This document shows, piece by piece, positions 17,132 to 25,113 of a stretch of DNA of 30,588 nucleotides. Positions within the stretch are counted from its first letter, which is position 1; each line of letters opens with the position of its first letter. Position numbers and translations under genes: made by a program. The notes beneath the pieces are model-generated. The model ran no database searches. It worked only from the letters and a program-made list of their open reading frames with translations, and was not told where the DNA came from. The stretch lies in NCBI GenBank assembly GCA_003648395.1, contig QMPB01000002.1, positions 1 to 30,588 on the forward strand, read 5' to 3'. The DNA comes from Bacteroidota bacterium (lineage in GTDB: Bacteria > Bacteroidota > Bacteroidia > Bacteroidales > UBA1556).

Positions 17132-17156
17132 CAGGATAATTATAAATACATTAAAG

Positions 17157-18500
17157 TTGCAAGATTTAACAAAAGGTAGTGTAGGTAAGAATATTCTTCT
17201 GTTTTCATTGCCATTATTAGCAGGTACTTTATTTCAACAATTATACAATGTTATTGATAGTATAGTTGTAGGAAATTATATAGGTAAAGAAGCACTTGCT
17301 GCAGTAGGAGCGTCATTTCCTGTGATTTTTGTTGCAATTTCGTTACTTATTGGCGTATCCTCAGGCATATCTGTGGTTATTTCTCAATATTATGGAGCAA
17401 AGCAGTTCGATAATGTTGTTAAAGCTATAAATACATTTTATGCATTTGTTTTGGTAACATCTCTCTTTTTCTCATTTTTGGGAGTTTATTTTGCAAGAGA
17501 TGTTTTTGAGTTACTTAAACTTCCAGCAGAATTACTTGATGATGCAACACTATATCTTCAGATTTATCTTGGGGGAATGGTTGCTATGTTTGGGTTTTTT
17601 GGTACAAACGCAATATTGCGTGGTATGGGAGATTCTAAAACACCTTTATACTTCACTATAGTATCTACAGTGTTGAATATTGTACTTGACCTTTTATTTG
17701 TATTAGTATTTCATTGGGGAATTGCTGGTGTTGCCTATGCTAGTGTAATATCTCAAGCAGTTAGTTTTATTGGTGCAGGAATTTATTTAAATAGAAGCTC
17801 ATCACTTATAAAGTTTAGTTTTAAGAATTTGGTAGTAGATTTTGATATACTTATTAAAAGCTTAAAAATTGGTTTGCCTACAGGTTTACAACAGAGTTTT
17901 GTAGCCCTTGGTATGATTGCTATTATGCGTATTGTAAATGACTTTGGAACAGATACTATTGCTGCTTTTACGGCCGCTAGTAGGTTAGATTCTTTTGCCT
18001 CTATGTCGGCAATGGCATTTGCTTCTGCTTTGGCTACTTTTGTTGGTCAAAATCTTGGTGCTAATAAGATTGATAGAATAAAACAAGGCTATAAAATCAC
18101 CCTACTTTTTTCATCAATTATGTCGATATTGGTTTCAGTACTTATGTACTTCTTCGGTAGAGAGCTTATTATGCTGTTTTCTACAGATCCTAATGTAATC
18201 GAAATAGGGTATAATTACTTGGTAATTGTAAGTAGCTTTTATGTGTTATTCTCTGCAATGTTTGTAACTCAAGGTTTATTGAGAGGTGCTGGTGATACAC
18301 TGATACCAATGTTTATTACTCTTTTCGCATTATGGTTACTTAGAATCCCTATTTCATACTACCTCTCAAGACCAGAGATAGGTTTAGGTGCTGATGGTAT
18401 TTGGTGGGGTATTCCAATAGCTTGGACTTTTGGTTTCTCGGCATCATTAATATACTTTCTTTCTGGTAAATGGAAAAAGAAAGGCATTATTAAACATTAG
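17157..18500 (+). CDS. MATE family efflux transporter, TTG start
   Basis: A 447-residue inner-membrane transporter of the multidrug and toxic compound extrusion family, driven by Na+ or H+. About twelve hydrophobic segments are present in two homologous halves. The N-terminal LTKGSVGKNILLFSLPLLAG, FQQLYNVIDSIVVGNYIGKEALAAVG and the mid-protein GLPTGLQQSF are family landmarks, the second half repeating the pattern (AAFTAASRLDSFASM, FVGQNLGANK). Translation must begin at the TTG at 17157: the frame has a stop at 17118, no ATG or GTG lies between, and the next Met would remove the conserved N-terminus. The substrate cannot be predicted. It is monocistronic, converging with the porin-like gene only 33 nt away. 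Confidence 0.92.
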   Translation: MQDLTKGSVGKNILLFSLPLLAGTLFQQLYNVIDSIVVGNYIGKEALAAVGASFPVIFVAISLLIGVSSGISVVISQYYGAKQFDNVVKAINTFYAFVLVTSLFFSFLGVYFARDVFELLKLPAELLDDATLYLQIYLGGMVAMFGFFGTNAILRGMGDSKTPLYFTIVSTVLNIVLDLLFVLVFHWGIAGVAYASVISQAVSFIGAGIYLNRSSSLIKFSFKNLVVDFDILIKSLKIGLPTGLQQSFVALGMIAIMRIVNDFGTDTIAAFTAASRLDSFASMSAMAFASALATFVGQNLGANKIDRIKQGYKITLLFSSIMSILVSVLMYFFGRELIMLFSTDPNVIEIGYNYLVIVSSFYVLFSAMFVTQGLLRGAGDTLIPMFITLFALWLLRIPISYYLSRPEIGLGADGIWWGIPIAWTFGFSASLIYFLSGKWKKKGIIKH

Positions 18501-18533
18501 GTTTATTATTTGCTTTGTAATGAAGTAATATAA

Positions 18534-19709
18534 TTAGTAACTCAACTTCAACCTTAAGAAAGCAAAATTAAACTGTTTTTTCACACTTGAACCGGTAATA
18601 GGATCAGTAGTATTCCCTTTAAAATATTGATATACAAAGCTGAATTCTAGGTTATCAGAAAGTGAATAATCAATACTTGGATTAATAAATACACTATTTG
18701 CATCAGGATAATACATTCCACCTAGTGATATATTTAGTAGTGGAGTAATTGGGTATTTGGCATTTATAAACATATTCCAAGGCGAGAAAGAAAGGTATTT
18801 AGCATTTAAATTTGAAGAATAGAAAGTAGAGAAATCAGAGATTGGATTGTCTTTTGTGATTTTAGTATACAGTACTTGAGCCATTATATTTAAGGAGTTT
18901 TTGAATGTATAATCAAAAGATGCTGTTGCACTTATGGAAGCTTCTCTTGTTGTATCATTTGCATCAATTGGATGAAAATAAGTAGCTTCACCTCTAAATC
19001 CGATGCTTTTGAGCGCTCCCGCCCAACCAAAGCCGGCTATATAATCTCTTTGCTCCATTTCGCCTATAATGAATTGCCAATCGTAGCTCCATTTATTTAC
19101 TAATAACTTAGCCGCAGTAGTTAACCTTTTTTCGTAATTTACTGATGAGGCAAGCTCAATAGACGAAGCTGCGCCAGTATAATATTGTACTCGTAATGCA
19201 TCACTGCCAGGCTTTTCGGTATAGTCAAAATCAAAATATGAGTATGTATTGAAAATGTCGTTTGGATTCCAGATTAGTGTTCGCCCCCAGTTTATTCTCT
19301 GACGACCTAGCGATATATCCCAATCTCCTTTTGTATATTTAAAGAATAGGCGGTCCATATTAATATTAAGTAAAAAATTCTGTTCACTTATTATATTTTT
19401 ATTCATGTTTAGATAGCCCGTCTCTGTTTCAATCATAATATCATAATTTGGAATTAGAAGAACAGAATTGCCATAAATAAACCTAGTTCTGAGCTGTGCA
19501 GTAAATGTTAGATTGTTATTAAAAAAATAGTTGAAGTTAGTTCTGTTATGCAGTTGGTTGTCTATTAGCCACTTATTTGAGATGCTATCAAAACTATTTG
19601 TGTTCATAAAAGATGTATAGCCACAAAGTGACCACTTTTTATCATCATTTTGTGAATACAAAATAGAGCTAATCATTAATAATAGTAGAACTATAATAAA
19701 CTTGCGCAT
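18534..19709 (-). CDS. Outer membrane porin-like beta-barrel protein
   Basis: I place the start at the ATG at 19709, giving 391 residues with signal peptide MRKFIIVLLLLMISSILYSQ. A longer frame begins at 19739, but a perfect -7 box (19737-19744) overlaps that codon, so it could not be in the transcript. The mature protein is rich in beta-strand-like alternation and aromatic residues. The motif DISLGRQRINWGRT followed by WNPNDIFN recalls the conserved strand of DUF1302/Wzi-like porins, where GRQ-x-x-xWG is typical. It ends FNFAFLRLKLSY. A passive outer-membrane channel or a capsule-associated barrel is plausible; the function is unassigned. Confidence 0.75.
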   Translation of the reverse strand: MRKFIIVLLLLMISSILYSQNDDKKWSLCGYTSFMNTNSFDSISNKWLIDNQLHNRTNFNYFFNNNLTFTAQLRTRFIYGNSVLLIPNYDIMIETETGYLNMNKNIISEQNFLLNINMDRLFFKYTKGDWDISLGRQRINWGRTLIWNPNDIFNTYSYFDFDYTEKPGSDALRVQYYTGAASSIELASSVNYEKRLTTAAKLLVNKWSYDWQFIIGEMEQRDYIAGFGWAGALKSIGFRGEATYFHPIDANDTTREASISATASFDYTFKNSLNIMAQVLYTKITKDNPISDFSTFYSSNLNAKYLSFSPWNMFINAKYPITPLLNISLGGMYYPDANSVFINPSIDYSLSDNLEFSFVYQYFKGNTTDPITGSSVKKQFNFAFLRLKLSY

Positions 19710-19736
19710 CAATTTCTTTGATTTAATACTGTAAAG

Positions 19737-19744
19737 CAAAAATA
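19737..19744 (-). promoter_or_regulatory. Putative -7 box (TATTTTTG) that decides the porin-like start
   Basis: The minus strand reads TATTTTTG, perfect TAnnTTTG, ending 27 nt before the ATG at 19709. It overlaps the alternative upstream ATG at 19739 and so argues for the shorter protein. Confidence 0.5.
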
Positions 19745-19875
19745 ATGAATAAATTGCTATAGTTTTAATTTATTAAAGTGTTGTAATACTTATTTTATAA
19801 GCTCTTGTAGTCTCTTGTAATGTAAGCCATAATATAGTTATATGCTAGTTTTTGCAAGTCAATATTGAGAGAATA

Positions 19876-20298
19876 CTATTTAATCATCGAATCAGTAATT
19901 TTAATTCTACATTCGCATACTCCTCCGCCTCCAGCTGACTTGTCAATTACGTCAAACACCCAATTTGAGCAGTCATTCAAATCCAAATTAAGATACAAAC
20001 TGTCAAAACCTATTATTTTGTAATTAAGAGAATCATTAAATATACAACAAGAACTAAAACCATTAGTTGTACCAATACCTTGTTCGCTAGCAATAACAAC
20101 AATGCTGTGCTTTTCAATCACTATAGTATCAAAATTATACATAGCATATGTTTCTGTATACGCAGTGTCAGTATATAAAGAAATATCATACTTTGAATTG
20201 TTTTGTATAACTTTACTATAGCTTACACCTGGGTCACATGCTGAGAAAAGCAATATAGCCATTCCTAAAATCAGTGAAATATAATGTATTGTTTTCAT
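19876..20298 (-). CDS. Small uncharacterised lipoprotein
   Basis: A 140-residue predicted lipoprotein: a hydrophobic signal sequence ends in the lipobox LFSAC with lipidated C21, followed by aspartate. The mature domain of about 120 residues starts with a beta-strand-like stretch (VIQNNSKYDISLY) often seen in small Bacteroidota lipoproteins, and holds five cysteines (C84, C85, C110, C128, C130) and a GGGG turn at 123-126. The cysteine content suggests disulfides in the envelope. I do not recognise a family. It has its own -7 box and stands between the porin-like gene and the zinc-ribbon gene. Confidence 0.75.
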   Translation of the reverse strand: MKTIHYISLILGMAILLFSACDPGVSYSKVIQNNSKYDISLYTDTAYTETYAMYNFDTIVIEKHSIVVIASEQGIGTTNGFSSCCIFNDSLNYKIIGFDSLYLNLDLNDCSNWVFDVIDKSAGGGGVCECRIKITDSMIK

Positions 20299-20332
20299 AA
20301 TGTATTATAATATTCTAGTATGATTTATGATA

Positions 20333-20340
20333 CAAAACTA
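20333..20340 (-). promoter_or_regulatory. Putative -7 box (TAGTTTTG) for the small lipoprotein gene
   Basis: The minus strand reads TAGTTTTG, a perfect match ending 34 nt before the ATG at 20298. Confidence 0.5.
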
Positions 20341-20365
20341 GCACTTTAGTGTTAAATAATTAGAT

Positions 20366-20800
20366 TTATTCTATTCCCATTATTACCTCTTTTAATTGTA
20401 TTTTGCCTTTATTGCTTACATCAGTTCTTGCATCAATACACTGGGTCACTTTCTTTTTAAATTTCCAACAAGTCATTTGACGTAAGTCTATAGTAGTTGA
20501 CAATTCTATAGAAGGTACTTTAGGATCCGAGCACACCATATGTGCTATCTTAAAAGCGTCAGGAAGATAAATCCTACATCTATGAAATATTGTATTGGCA
20601 GTTGCTGATTCATCTTTTTTGCATTTAGTACATCGTCGCGAGTATGGAGATTTGCCTTTGCAGTAATGAGTATGCCCGCAATTTTTGCAAACAAAGCCAT
20701 CTTCCCATTTCTGTTTTGCAAGAAATGCCAAGCATTTTTCTTCGTCATTGAAGAATGAATGAAACTCTTTAATACTTATTTCGCCAAAAATTGTTAACAT
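20366..20800 (-). CDS. Stand-alone IS1595-type zinc-ribbon/HTH protein without DDE domain
   Basis: A 144-residue protein resembling only the N-terminal part of IS1595 (ISXO2-like) transposases. It has the zinc ribbon C38-x2-C41 ... C57-x2-C60 (VCKNCGH, RRCTKCKKDES), then the family's TANTIFHRCRIYLPDAFKIAHM segment and a helix-turn-helix-like stretch PSIELSTTIDLRQMTCWKFKKKV. It stops at KEVIMGIE, about where full-length transposases reach the first catalytic Asp (VEVDE). No DDE remnant follows: the next 67 nt hold the promoter of the lipoprotein gene. No terminal inverted repeats were seen. It has its own perfect -7 box. Either a degenerate transposase or a domesticated DNA-binding protein; the intact frame and promoter favour retention. 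Confidence 0.75.
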   Translation of the reverse strand: MLTIFGEISIKEFHSFFNDEEKCLAFLAKQKWEDGFVCKNCGHTHYCKGKSPYSRRCTKCKKDESATANTIFHRCRIYLPDAFKIAHMVCSDPKVPSIELSTTIDLRQMTCWKFKKKVTQCIDARTDVSNKGKIQLKEVIMGIE

Positions 20801-20845
20801 AAAAATGTAAAATACTGATAATAAACTATATTACTTTCGATTTTG

Positions 20846-20853
20846 CAAAAGTA
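20846..20853 (-). promoter_or_regulatory. Putative -7 box (TACTTTTG) for the zinc-ribbon gene
   Basis: The minus strand reads TACTTTTG, a perfect match ending 45 nt before the ATG at 20800. Confidence 0.5.
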
Positions 20854-20897
20854 AATATAATTAGTGATATTTAAGCGCTAAATTAAAATAAAAAGAC

Positions 20898-20905
20898 TAT
20901 TTTCG
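20898..20905 (+). promoter_or_regulatory. Possible -7-like element (TATTTTCG) for the thioredoxin pair
   Basis: One mismatch to TAnnTTTG, 33 nt before the ATG at 20939. It is back to back with the zinc-ribbon gene promoter. Confidence 0.35.
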
Positions 20906-20938
20906 CGCCTAATTATTAAATAAAGATATTAAAGAAAT

Positions 20939-21511
20939 ATGAAGAATAAGTTTTTATCAGTAATATTAGCAGGAACATTATTCTGTGGCTTAAGTTCATG
21001 TAATAATGTAGATGCTGAAGCGGCCCTTGATAATCCTGAAGTTAAAGTTGAGGAAAATGTAGCAGAAGAAATTAGTGTTGAAAAAACAGTTGTATTAGAA
21101 GAAACTGTAACTACTGACAATGTTTCCGGAGAGATTGACAATAATGGTAAAGTAAAGCATATTAATACAGAAACATTTATAGCTGAGGTGTTTGACTATA
21201 AAGCGAATCCGCAAAAATGGGTCTATAAGGGTACTAAACCTGCAATTATTGATTTTTATGCAGATTGGTGTGGTCCTTGTAAAAAGCTTAGTCCTATTAT
21301 GGAGGAATTGGCCATAAAATATAAAGGACAAGTTAATTTCTATAAAATAAATACTGATGAAGAGAAAGAATTATCAGGAGGTGTTTTTGGAATTAGATCT
21401 ATCCCAAGTATTTTGTTTATTCCTGTTGAAGGACAACCTCAAATGCAAGCTGGATTGATTCCTGCTGCTGATTTAAGTAGAATAATTGACAATAATTTAT
21501 TAAATAAATAG
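20939..21511 (+). CDS. Thioredoxin-domain lipoprotein (CGPC)
   Basis: A 190-residue envelope thiol-disulfide oxidoreductase. The signal peptide ends in the lipobox GLSSC, with lipidated C21, so the protein should be membrane-tethered outside the cytoplasm. A glutamate/valine-rich linker (about 25-70) leads to a thioredoxin fold with FYADWCGPCKKL (redox pair C111/C114) and the cis-proline loop RSIPSILF. The next gene, 41 nt downstream, encodes a closely similar but cytosolic thioredoxin, so the pair is a tandem duplication probably cotranscribed. The redox partner is unknown; an envelope reductant or sulfhydryl repair role is inference. Confidence 0.9.
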   Translation: MKNKFLSVILAGTLFCGLSSCNNVDAEAALDNPEVKVEENVAEEISVEKTVVLEETVTTDNVSGEIDNNGKVKHINTETFIAEVFDYKANPQKWVYKGTKPAIIDFYADWCGPCKKLSPIMEELAIKYKGQVNFYKINTDEEKELSGGVFGIRSIPSILFIPVEGQPQMQAGLIPAADLSRIIDNNLLNK

Positions 21512-21552
21512 TAACGAATGATCTGTAAATACAGGTTTTAAAAATAGAAATA

Positions 21553-21909
21553 ATGACTGAGATATTATCAAAACAAACTTTCCTTGCGAAAGTATTTAAT
21601 TACGAAGAGAATAAAGATTGGAAATTTGAAGGTGATTTACCTTGTATTATTGACTTCTATGCAGACTGGTGTCAACCATGTAAGCAAGTAGCTCCAATTT
21701 TGGAAGAATTATCAGACGAATATGCTGGTAAGATAAATATTTATAAAGTAAATACAGAAGTAGAGCAGGAATTAGCTGGTGCTTTTGGTATTAAGTCAAT
21801 TCCATCAATGTTATTTTGCCCTAAAGAAGGACAACCTCAGATGGCTGTTGGTGCATTGCCAAAAGAGTCTTTAGTACAAGCTATTAATGATGTATTGCTA
21901 GCAAAATAG
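21553..21909 (+). CDS. Cytosolic thioredoxin with CQPC active site
   Basis: A 118-residue thioredoxin lacking a signal sequence, so cytoplasmic. The active site is WCQPC (C40/C43) rather than the usual WCGPC; the cis-Pro loop KSIPSMLF is intact. Two more cysteines, C31 and C89, are not in the paralogue. It aligns without large gaps to the domain of the upstream lipoprotein, sharing IIDFYADWC, NIYK/NFYK-x-NT, GIKSIPS/GIRSIPS and EGQPQM. A terminator follows. Residue changes inside CxxC shift redox potential and partner choice in thioredoxins generally; the effect here is untested. Confidence 0.9.
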   Translation: MTEILSKQTFLAKVFNYEENKDWKFEGDLPCIIDFYADWCQPCKQVAPILEELSDEYAGKINIYKVNTEVEQELAGAFGIKSIPSMLFCPKEGQPQMAVGALPKESLVQAINDVLLAK

Positions 21910-21938
21910 TATTTTAATATATATTATTACGATATTGA

Positions 21939-21968
21939 AAAGGATAGATTAATTTCTGTCCTTTTTTT
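21939..21968 (+). terminator. Rho-independent terminator after the thioredoxin pair
   Basis: AAAGGATAGA pairs with TCTGTCCTTT (one G-U) around TTAATT, leading into a T-tract, 29 nt after the stop codon. Confidence 0.8.
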
Positions 21969-22016
21969 GTGCCAAAGCTTTTTTGCTATAGTACAATTTA
22001 AAGAACATAAAAAATG

Positions 22017-22024
22017 TATATTTG
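22017..22024 (+). promoter_or_regulatory. Putative -7 box (TATATTTG) for the peptidase operon
   Basis: A perfect TAnnTTTG match, 36 nt before the ATG at 22061; the likely start of the three-gene run ending at 25023. Confidence 0.5.
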
Positions 22025-22060
22025 CGCATACACATTAAAAATTAATATTATAAAATAGAT

Positions 22061-23239
22061 ATGAAAATAGGAATACTAATAACGGCTTTACTTATTGGAA
22101 GTTTAAATATGGTAATTGCCCAAGAGGATAAAAATGATTCTACAGGTTTTGTGTTTGATACTATAGCTATGGTGCCAACTACTCCTGTGAAAAGTCAACA
22201 TAAATCAGGTACTTGTTGGAGCTATGCAACAGCGTCTTATGTAGAAACAGAAGTATTGCGTCTTACTGATAAAGAGATTGATTTATCAGAAATGTATTTT
22301 GTTTATTATGCATATAAATCAAAAGCAGATAACTATGTTCGTTTGCATGGAAAAGCAAATTTTAGTGCGGGTGGTCAAGCGCATGATGTATTAGATGTAA
22401 TTGCAGATCATGGAATGATTACCGAAGATTACTATAATGGTATTATTCCTGGTTTCGATAATCATGTACATGGTGAGTTAGATAATATTCTTTTTGGGTT
22501 TGTGAATAATGTAAAGAAAAACCCTAGTGGTCATCTCTCTAAAGCTTGGAAAAATGGTTTTGCTCAAATGATGAACTCCTATTTAGGGGACGCAACAGAA
22601 CTTGAGGAACAAGCACTAAATTTTGTAAAAGAAACTGGTTTTAATTCTGATGATTATATTGAAATAACCTCGTATATGTACAAAGACTACTATCAGCCCA
22701 TAAGATTAGAAGTGCCAGATAATTGGAATTATGCTAATTATTATAATATTCCTCTAGACGATATGATGAGCCTTATTCAATCAGCATTAAAGCAGGGTTA
22801 TTCTGTTTGTTGGGATGGTGATGTGAGTAGTAAAGGTTTTTCTCATAAGAATGCTTTAGCAATATTGCCAGAATCAAAGAAAGAAAACCTTCAAGGAACA
22901 GAGCAAAGTCGTTGGGAAGATGTTTCGGCAACTGATTTAAAGAAAAACATGTATTCTTTTGAGCAGCCAGTTCCAGAGAAAGTTGTTAGCGAGCAATTAC
23001 GCCAAGATGCTTTTGATGATTATTCTATTACTGATGATCATTTGATGCATCTTACAGGTTTGTTGAAAGATCAAAATGGTACTTTATACTATGTTACAAA
23101 AAACTCATGGAAGGATAGTTCTAATGATAATGGAGGTTATTTAAATATGTCTGATTCGTATTTAAGAATGGCAACTGTTGCTATTATGATTCATAAAGAT
23201 GCCCTTCCAAAATCTCTAAAGAAGAAGTTAAAACTATAA
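22061..23239 (+). CDS. Secreted C1B-type cysteine peptidase (bleomycin hydrolase/PepC-like)
   Basis: A 392-residue papain-fold peptidase. The signal peptide (MKIGILITALLIGSLNMVIAQ) sends it out of the cytoplasm, unlike classical aminopeptidase C or bleomycin hydrolase. The catalytic set is present: oxyanion Q46 and nucleophile C52 in VKSQHKSGTCWSYATAS, H327 in DDHLMHLTG, and N348 in KNSWKD. Like C1B members it has the long inserted helical region between Cys and His. It is shorter than cytosolic family members (about 440-455 residues), with C-terminal KSLKKKLKL, and ends before the self-compartmentalising tail can be confirmed. The metallophosphoesterase gene follows after 22 nt. Substrate likely peptides; not determined. 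Confidence 0.88.
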   Translation: MKIGILITALLIGSLNMVIAQEDKNDSTGFVFDTIAMVPTTPVKSQHKSGTCWSYATASYVETEVLRLTDKEIDLSEMYFVYYAYKSKADNYVRLHGKANFSAGGQAHDVLDVIADHGMITEDYYNGIIPGFDNHVHGELDNILFGFVNNVKKNPSGHLSKAWKNGFAQMMNSYLGDATELEEQALNFVKETGFNSDDYIEITSYMYKDYYQPIRLEVPDNWNYANYYNIPLDDMMSLIQSALKQGYSVCWDGDVSSKGFSHKNALAILPESKKENLQGTEQSRWEDVSATDLKKNMYSFEQPVPEKVVSEQLRQDAFDDYSITDDHLMHLTGLLKDQNGTLYYVTKNSWKDSSNDNGGYLNMSDSYLRMATVAIMIHKDALPKSLKKKLKL

Positions 23240-23261
23240 TAATTAGTTATTCCAGAATAAT

Positions 23262-24527
23262 ATGTTTTTACTAATAGCTATTGTAATACTGTTTTCATTA
23301 TTAATAGATACTATAAATTATTATGGTATAAAGCTTATGATGTATAGGCTTAAGAGTAGTGGTATTTATAATATAATACTTAAGTCTTATGTTTATATAA
23401 GTGTGTTATTATTGGGATATTTTATTATTCACTTTATATATATAGGCTATCCAGGTAATGATTACGTAAAATTTCGAAGTTTCTTTTTTCTTTTTGGCCT
23501 ATACCTTTTATTGTATATGCCAAGAATAGTGTTTATTATTTCGGCAATAATTCAATGGTTTTATTATGCTGTAAAGAATGTATTTGGTAATTCTAATAAC
23601 TATAAAGTAAGTCGAATTCCTAAACGAAGTTTTATTATTCAGAAAATAGGGTTAGGACTTTCTGTTATCAGTTTTTTCTTAGTTTTATATGGTATGATAT
23701 GGGGCAAGAGTGATTTTATTGCTCGCCAAACTACAATATACTTTAAAGATTTGCCTAAGGGTTTCGAAGGTTTTAAGATAGCCCATATTTCTGATGTGCA
23801 TTTGGGAAGTTTTAAAAACAGAAGTGATGTATTAAAAGGGCTTAAGCTATTAGATACTCAAAATCCTGATATTGTTTTATTTACTGGTGATATGGTAAAT
23901 AATATTGCTGATGAAATGGATGATTATATTTCCGATTTTGCAGCTATTAAACCCGCGTATGGTAAATATGCAATTCTGGGGAATCATGATATGGGTGATT
24001 ATCTAAAATGGAAAAATGCAGATCTAAAGTTTAAAGAATTGAAACGTATGATAGATTATGAGCAGCAAATGGGATTTCAAATGTTGCTTAATCAAAATGA
24101 TATTATTTATCGAAATGGGGATTCAATTGCTTTAGTAGGGGTTGAAAATTGGGGAAAGCCACCATTCAAACAATATGGGAATCTAGAAAATGCTTTAAAA
24201 GGTGTTGAAACAGTAGCTTTTAAAATATTATTATCACACGATCCAAGTCATTTTCAACAGAGAGTTAAAGGGAAGGAAAAAATCCAATTAACTCTTTCGG
24301 GACATACTCATGGTATGCAAGTAGGGATTAGGTGCTGTGCTTGGAAATGGAGCCCGGTTTCTTTTGTTTATGAGCTATGGAATGGCCTCTATCAATTTGG
24401 TGATAATTATTTGTACGTAAATCCAGGTTTTGGTTTTATAGGAATGCCTGCCCGAATTGGTATTCGTCCCGAAATTAGTATTCTTACACTTCGTAGTATA
24501 AGTAATAAGCCCCAAGGAAATGAATGA
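23262..24527 (+). CDS. Membrane-anchored calcineurin-like metallophosphoesterase
   Basis: A 421-residue protein with an N-terminal membrane region (hydrophobic segments at about 1-20, 42-62, 72-102 and 128-148) and a C-terminal phosphoesterase domain from about 165. The dinuclear metal-site motifs are all present in order: D178-x-H180 in SDVHLG, D210 in FTGDM, N241-H242 in LGNHD, H in LLSHDP, and SGHTHG. This resembles the YkuE/YaeI-type enzymes, some of which act on lipid-linked phosphates; the substrate here is not evident. Its last 8 nt overlap the shikimate kinase start, so the two are translationally coupled in one operon with the peptidase upstream. Confidence 0.9.
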   Translation: MFLLIAIVILFSLLIDTINYYGIKLMMYRLKSSGIYNIILKSYVYISVLLLGYFIIHFIYIGYPGNDYVKFRSFFFLFGLYLLLYMPRIVFIISAIIQWFYYAVKNVFGNSNNYKVSRIPKRSFIIQKIGLGLSVISFFLVLYGMIWGKSDFIARQTTIYFKDLPKGFEGFKIAHISDVHLGSFKNRSDVLKGLKLLDTQNPDIVLFTGDMVNNIADEMDDYISDFAAIKPAYGKYAILGNHDMGDYLKWKNADLKFKELKRMIDYEQQMGFQMLLNQNDIIYRNGDSIALVGVENWGKPPFKQYGNLENALKGVETVAFKILLSHDPSHFQQRVKGKEKIQLTLSGHTHGMQVGIRCCAWKWSPVSFVYELWNGLYQFGDNYLYVNPGFGFIGMPARIGIRPEISILTLRSISNKPQGNE

Positions 24528-25023
24528 TAATATCTTTCTTATTGGTTATATGGGCTCAGGAAAAACTACTCTTGGTTTAAAAATAGCAAATCAACTTAAT
24601 CGAAAGTTTATTGATTTGGATCAAGAAATTGAGAATAGAGAAGGTAAATCCATTACTGAAATATTTGAAACAATAGGAGAAGAAGGTTTTCGGAAAATTG
24701 AAAGAAAATATTTATTAAAAGTGCTTGAGGAAAAAGAATCAATAATTGCTCTAGGAGGAGGTACGCCTTGCTTTTTTGATAATATGGAATTAATTAACAA
24801 AAACAATTGTACTGTATATTTAAAAGTGTCAGCATTTATTATACAACAGCGACTTGAGAAAGAAGTTGAAAATAGACCAATTCTTAATAATATGACTGCT
24901 CCAGAAATGATGGAGTTTATACAGCAACAAATTGGTGAGCGAGAAAAATATTATCTTAAATCAAATATTATTAATGATGGTAATAGTTTGAATGAGTTGA
25001 TTAAAATTATTCAAATTAATTAG
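24520..25023 (+). CDS. aroK: Shikimate kinase
   Basis: A 167-residue cytosolic kinase that phosphorylates the 3-hydroxyl of shikimate with ATP in the chorismate pathway. Visible motifs: P-loop GYMGSGKT (9-16), shikimate-binding D34 in FIDLDQEIE, R58 in GEEGFRKIE, the GGG loop 79-81 in ALGGGTP, and lid R119 in ENRPIL. Length is typical. It starts inside the last codons of the metallophosphoesterase gene (8-nt overlap, different frame), which indicates coupling. No other aro gene is in the window, so the operon context does not match a biosynthetic cluster. Confidence 0.93.
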   Translation: MNDNIFLIGYMGSGKTTLGLKIANQLNRKFIDLDQEIENREGKSITEIFETIGEEGFRKIERKYLLKVLEEKESIIALGGGTPCFFDNMELINKNNCTVYLKVSAFIIQQRLEKEVENRPILNNMTAPEMMEFIQQQIGEREKYYLKSNIINDGNSLNELIKIIQIN

Positions 25024-25113
25024 TATTCTCTAAAACAATAAACTTGTGTTTTCTAGTTATACATATCCTCTTTTATAATTAAAATAATGAATAAAAAGTA
25101 CTCTAAAAAAAAC

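Noticed and set aside
19710..19739. N-terminal extension of the porin-like gene
   Set aside because: Its start overlaps the -7 box and it would place ten polar residues before a good signal peptide.
19810..19835. CTCTTGTA short tandem copies
   Set aside because: Only two 8-mers separated by two bases in non-coding DNA; too short to interpret.
20366..20800. Complete insertion sequence
   Set aside because: No DDE domain, terminal inverted repeats or target-site duplication were found around the zinc-ribbon gene.
20905..20940. Similarity between the region before the thioredoxin gene and the right-edge sequence (CGCGCC, GATATT-AAAGAAATAT)
   Set aside because: Only short AT-rich words match, with gaps and a different order; consistent with chance.
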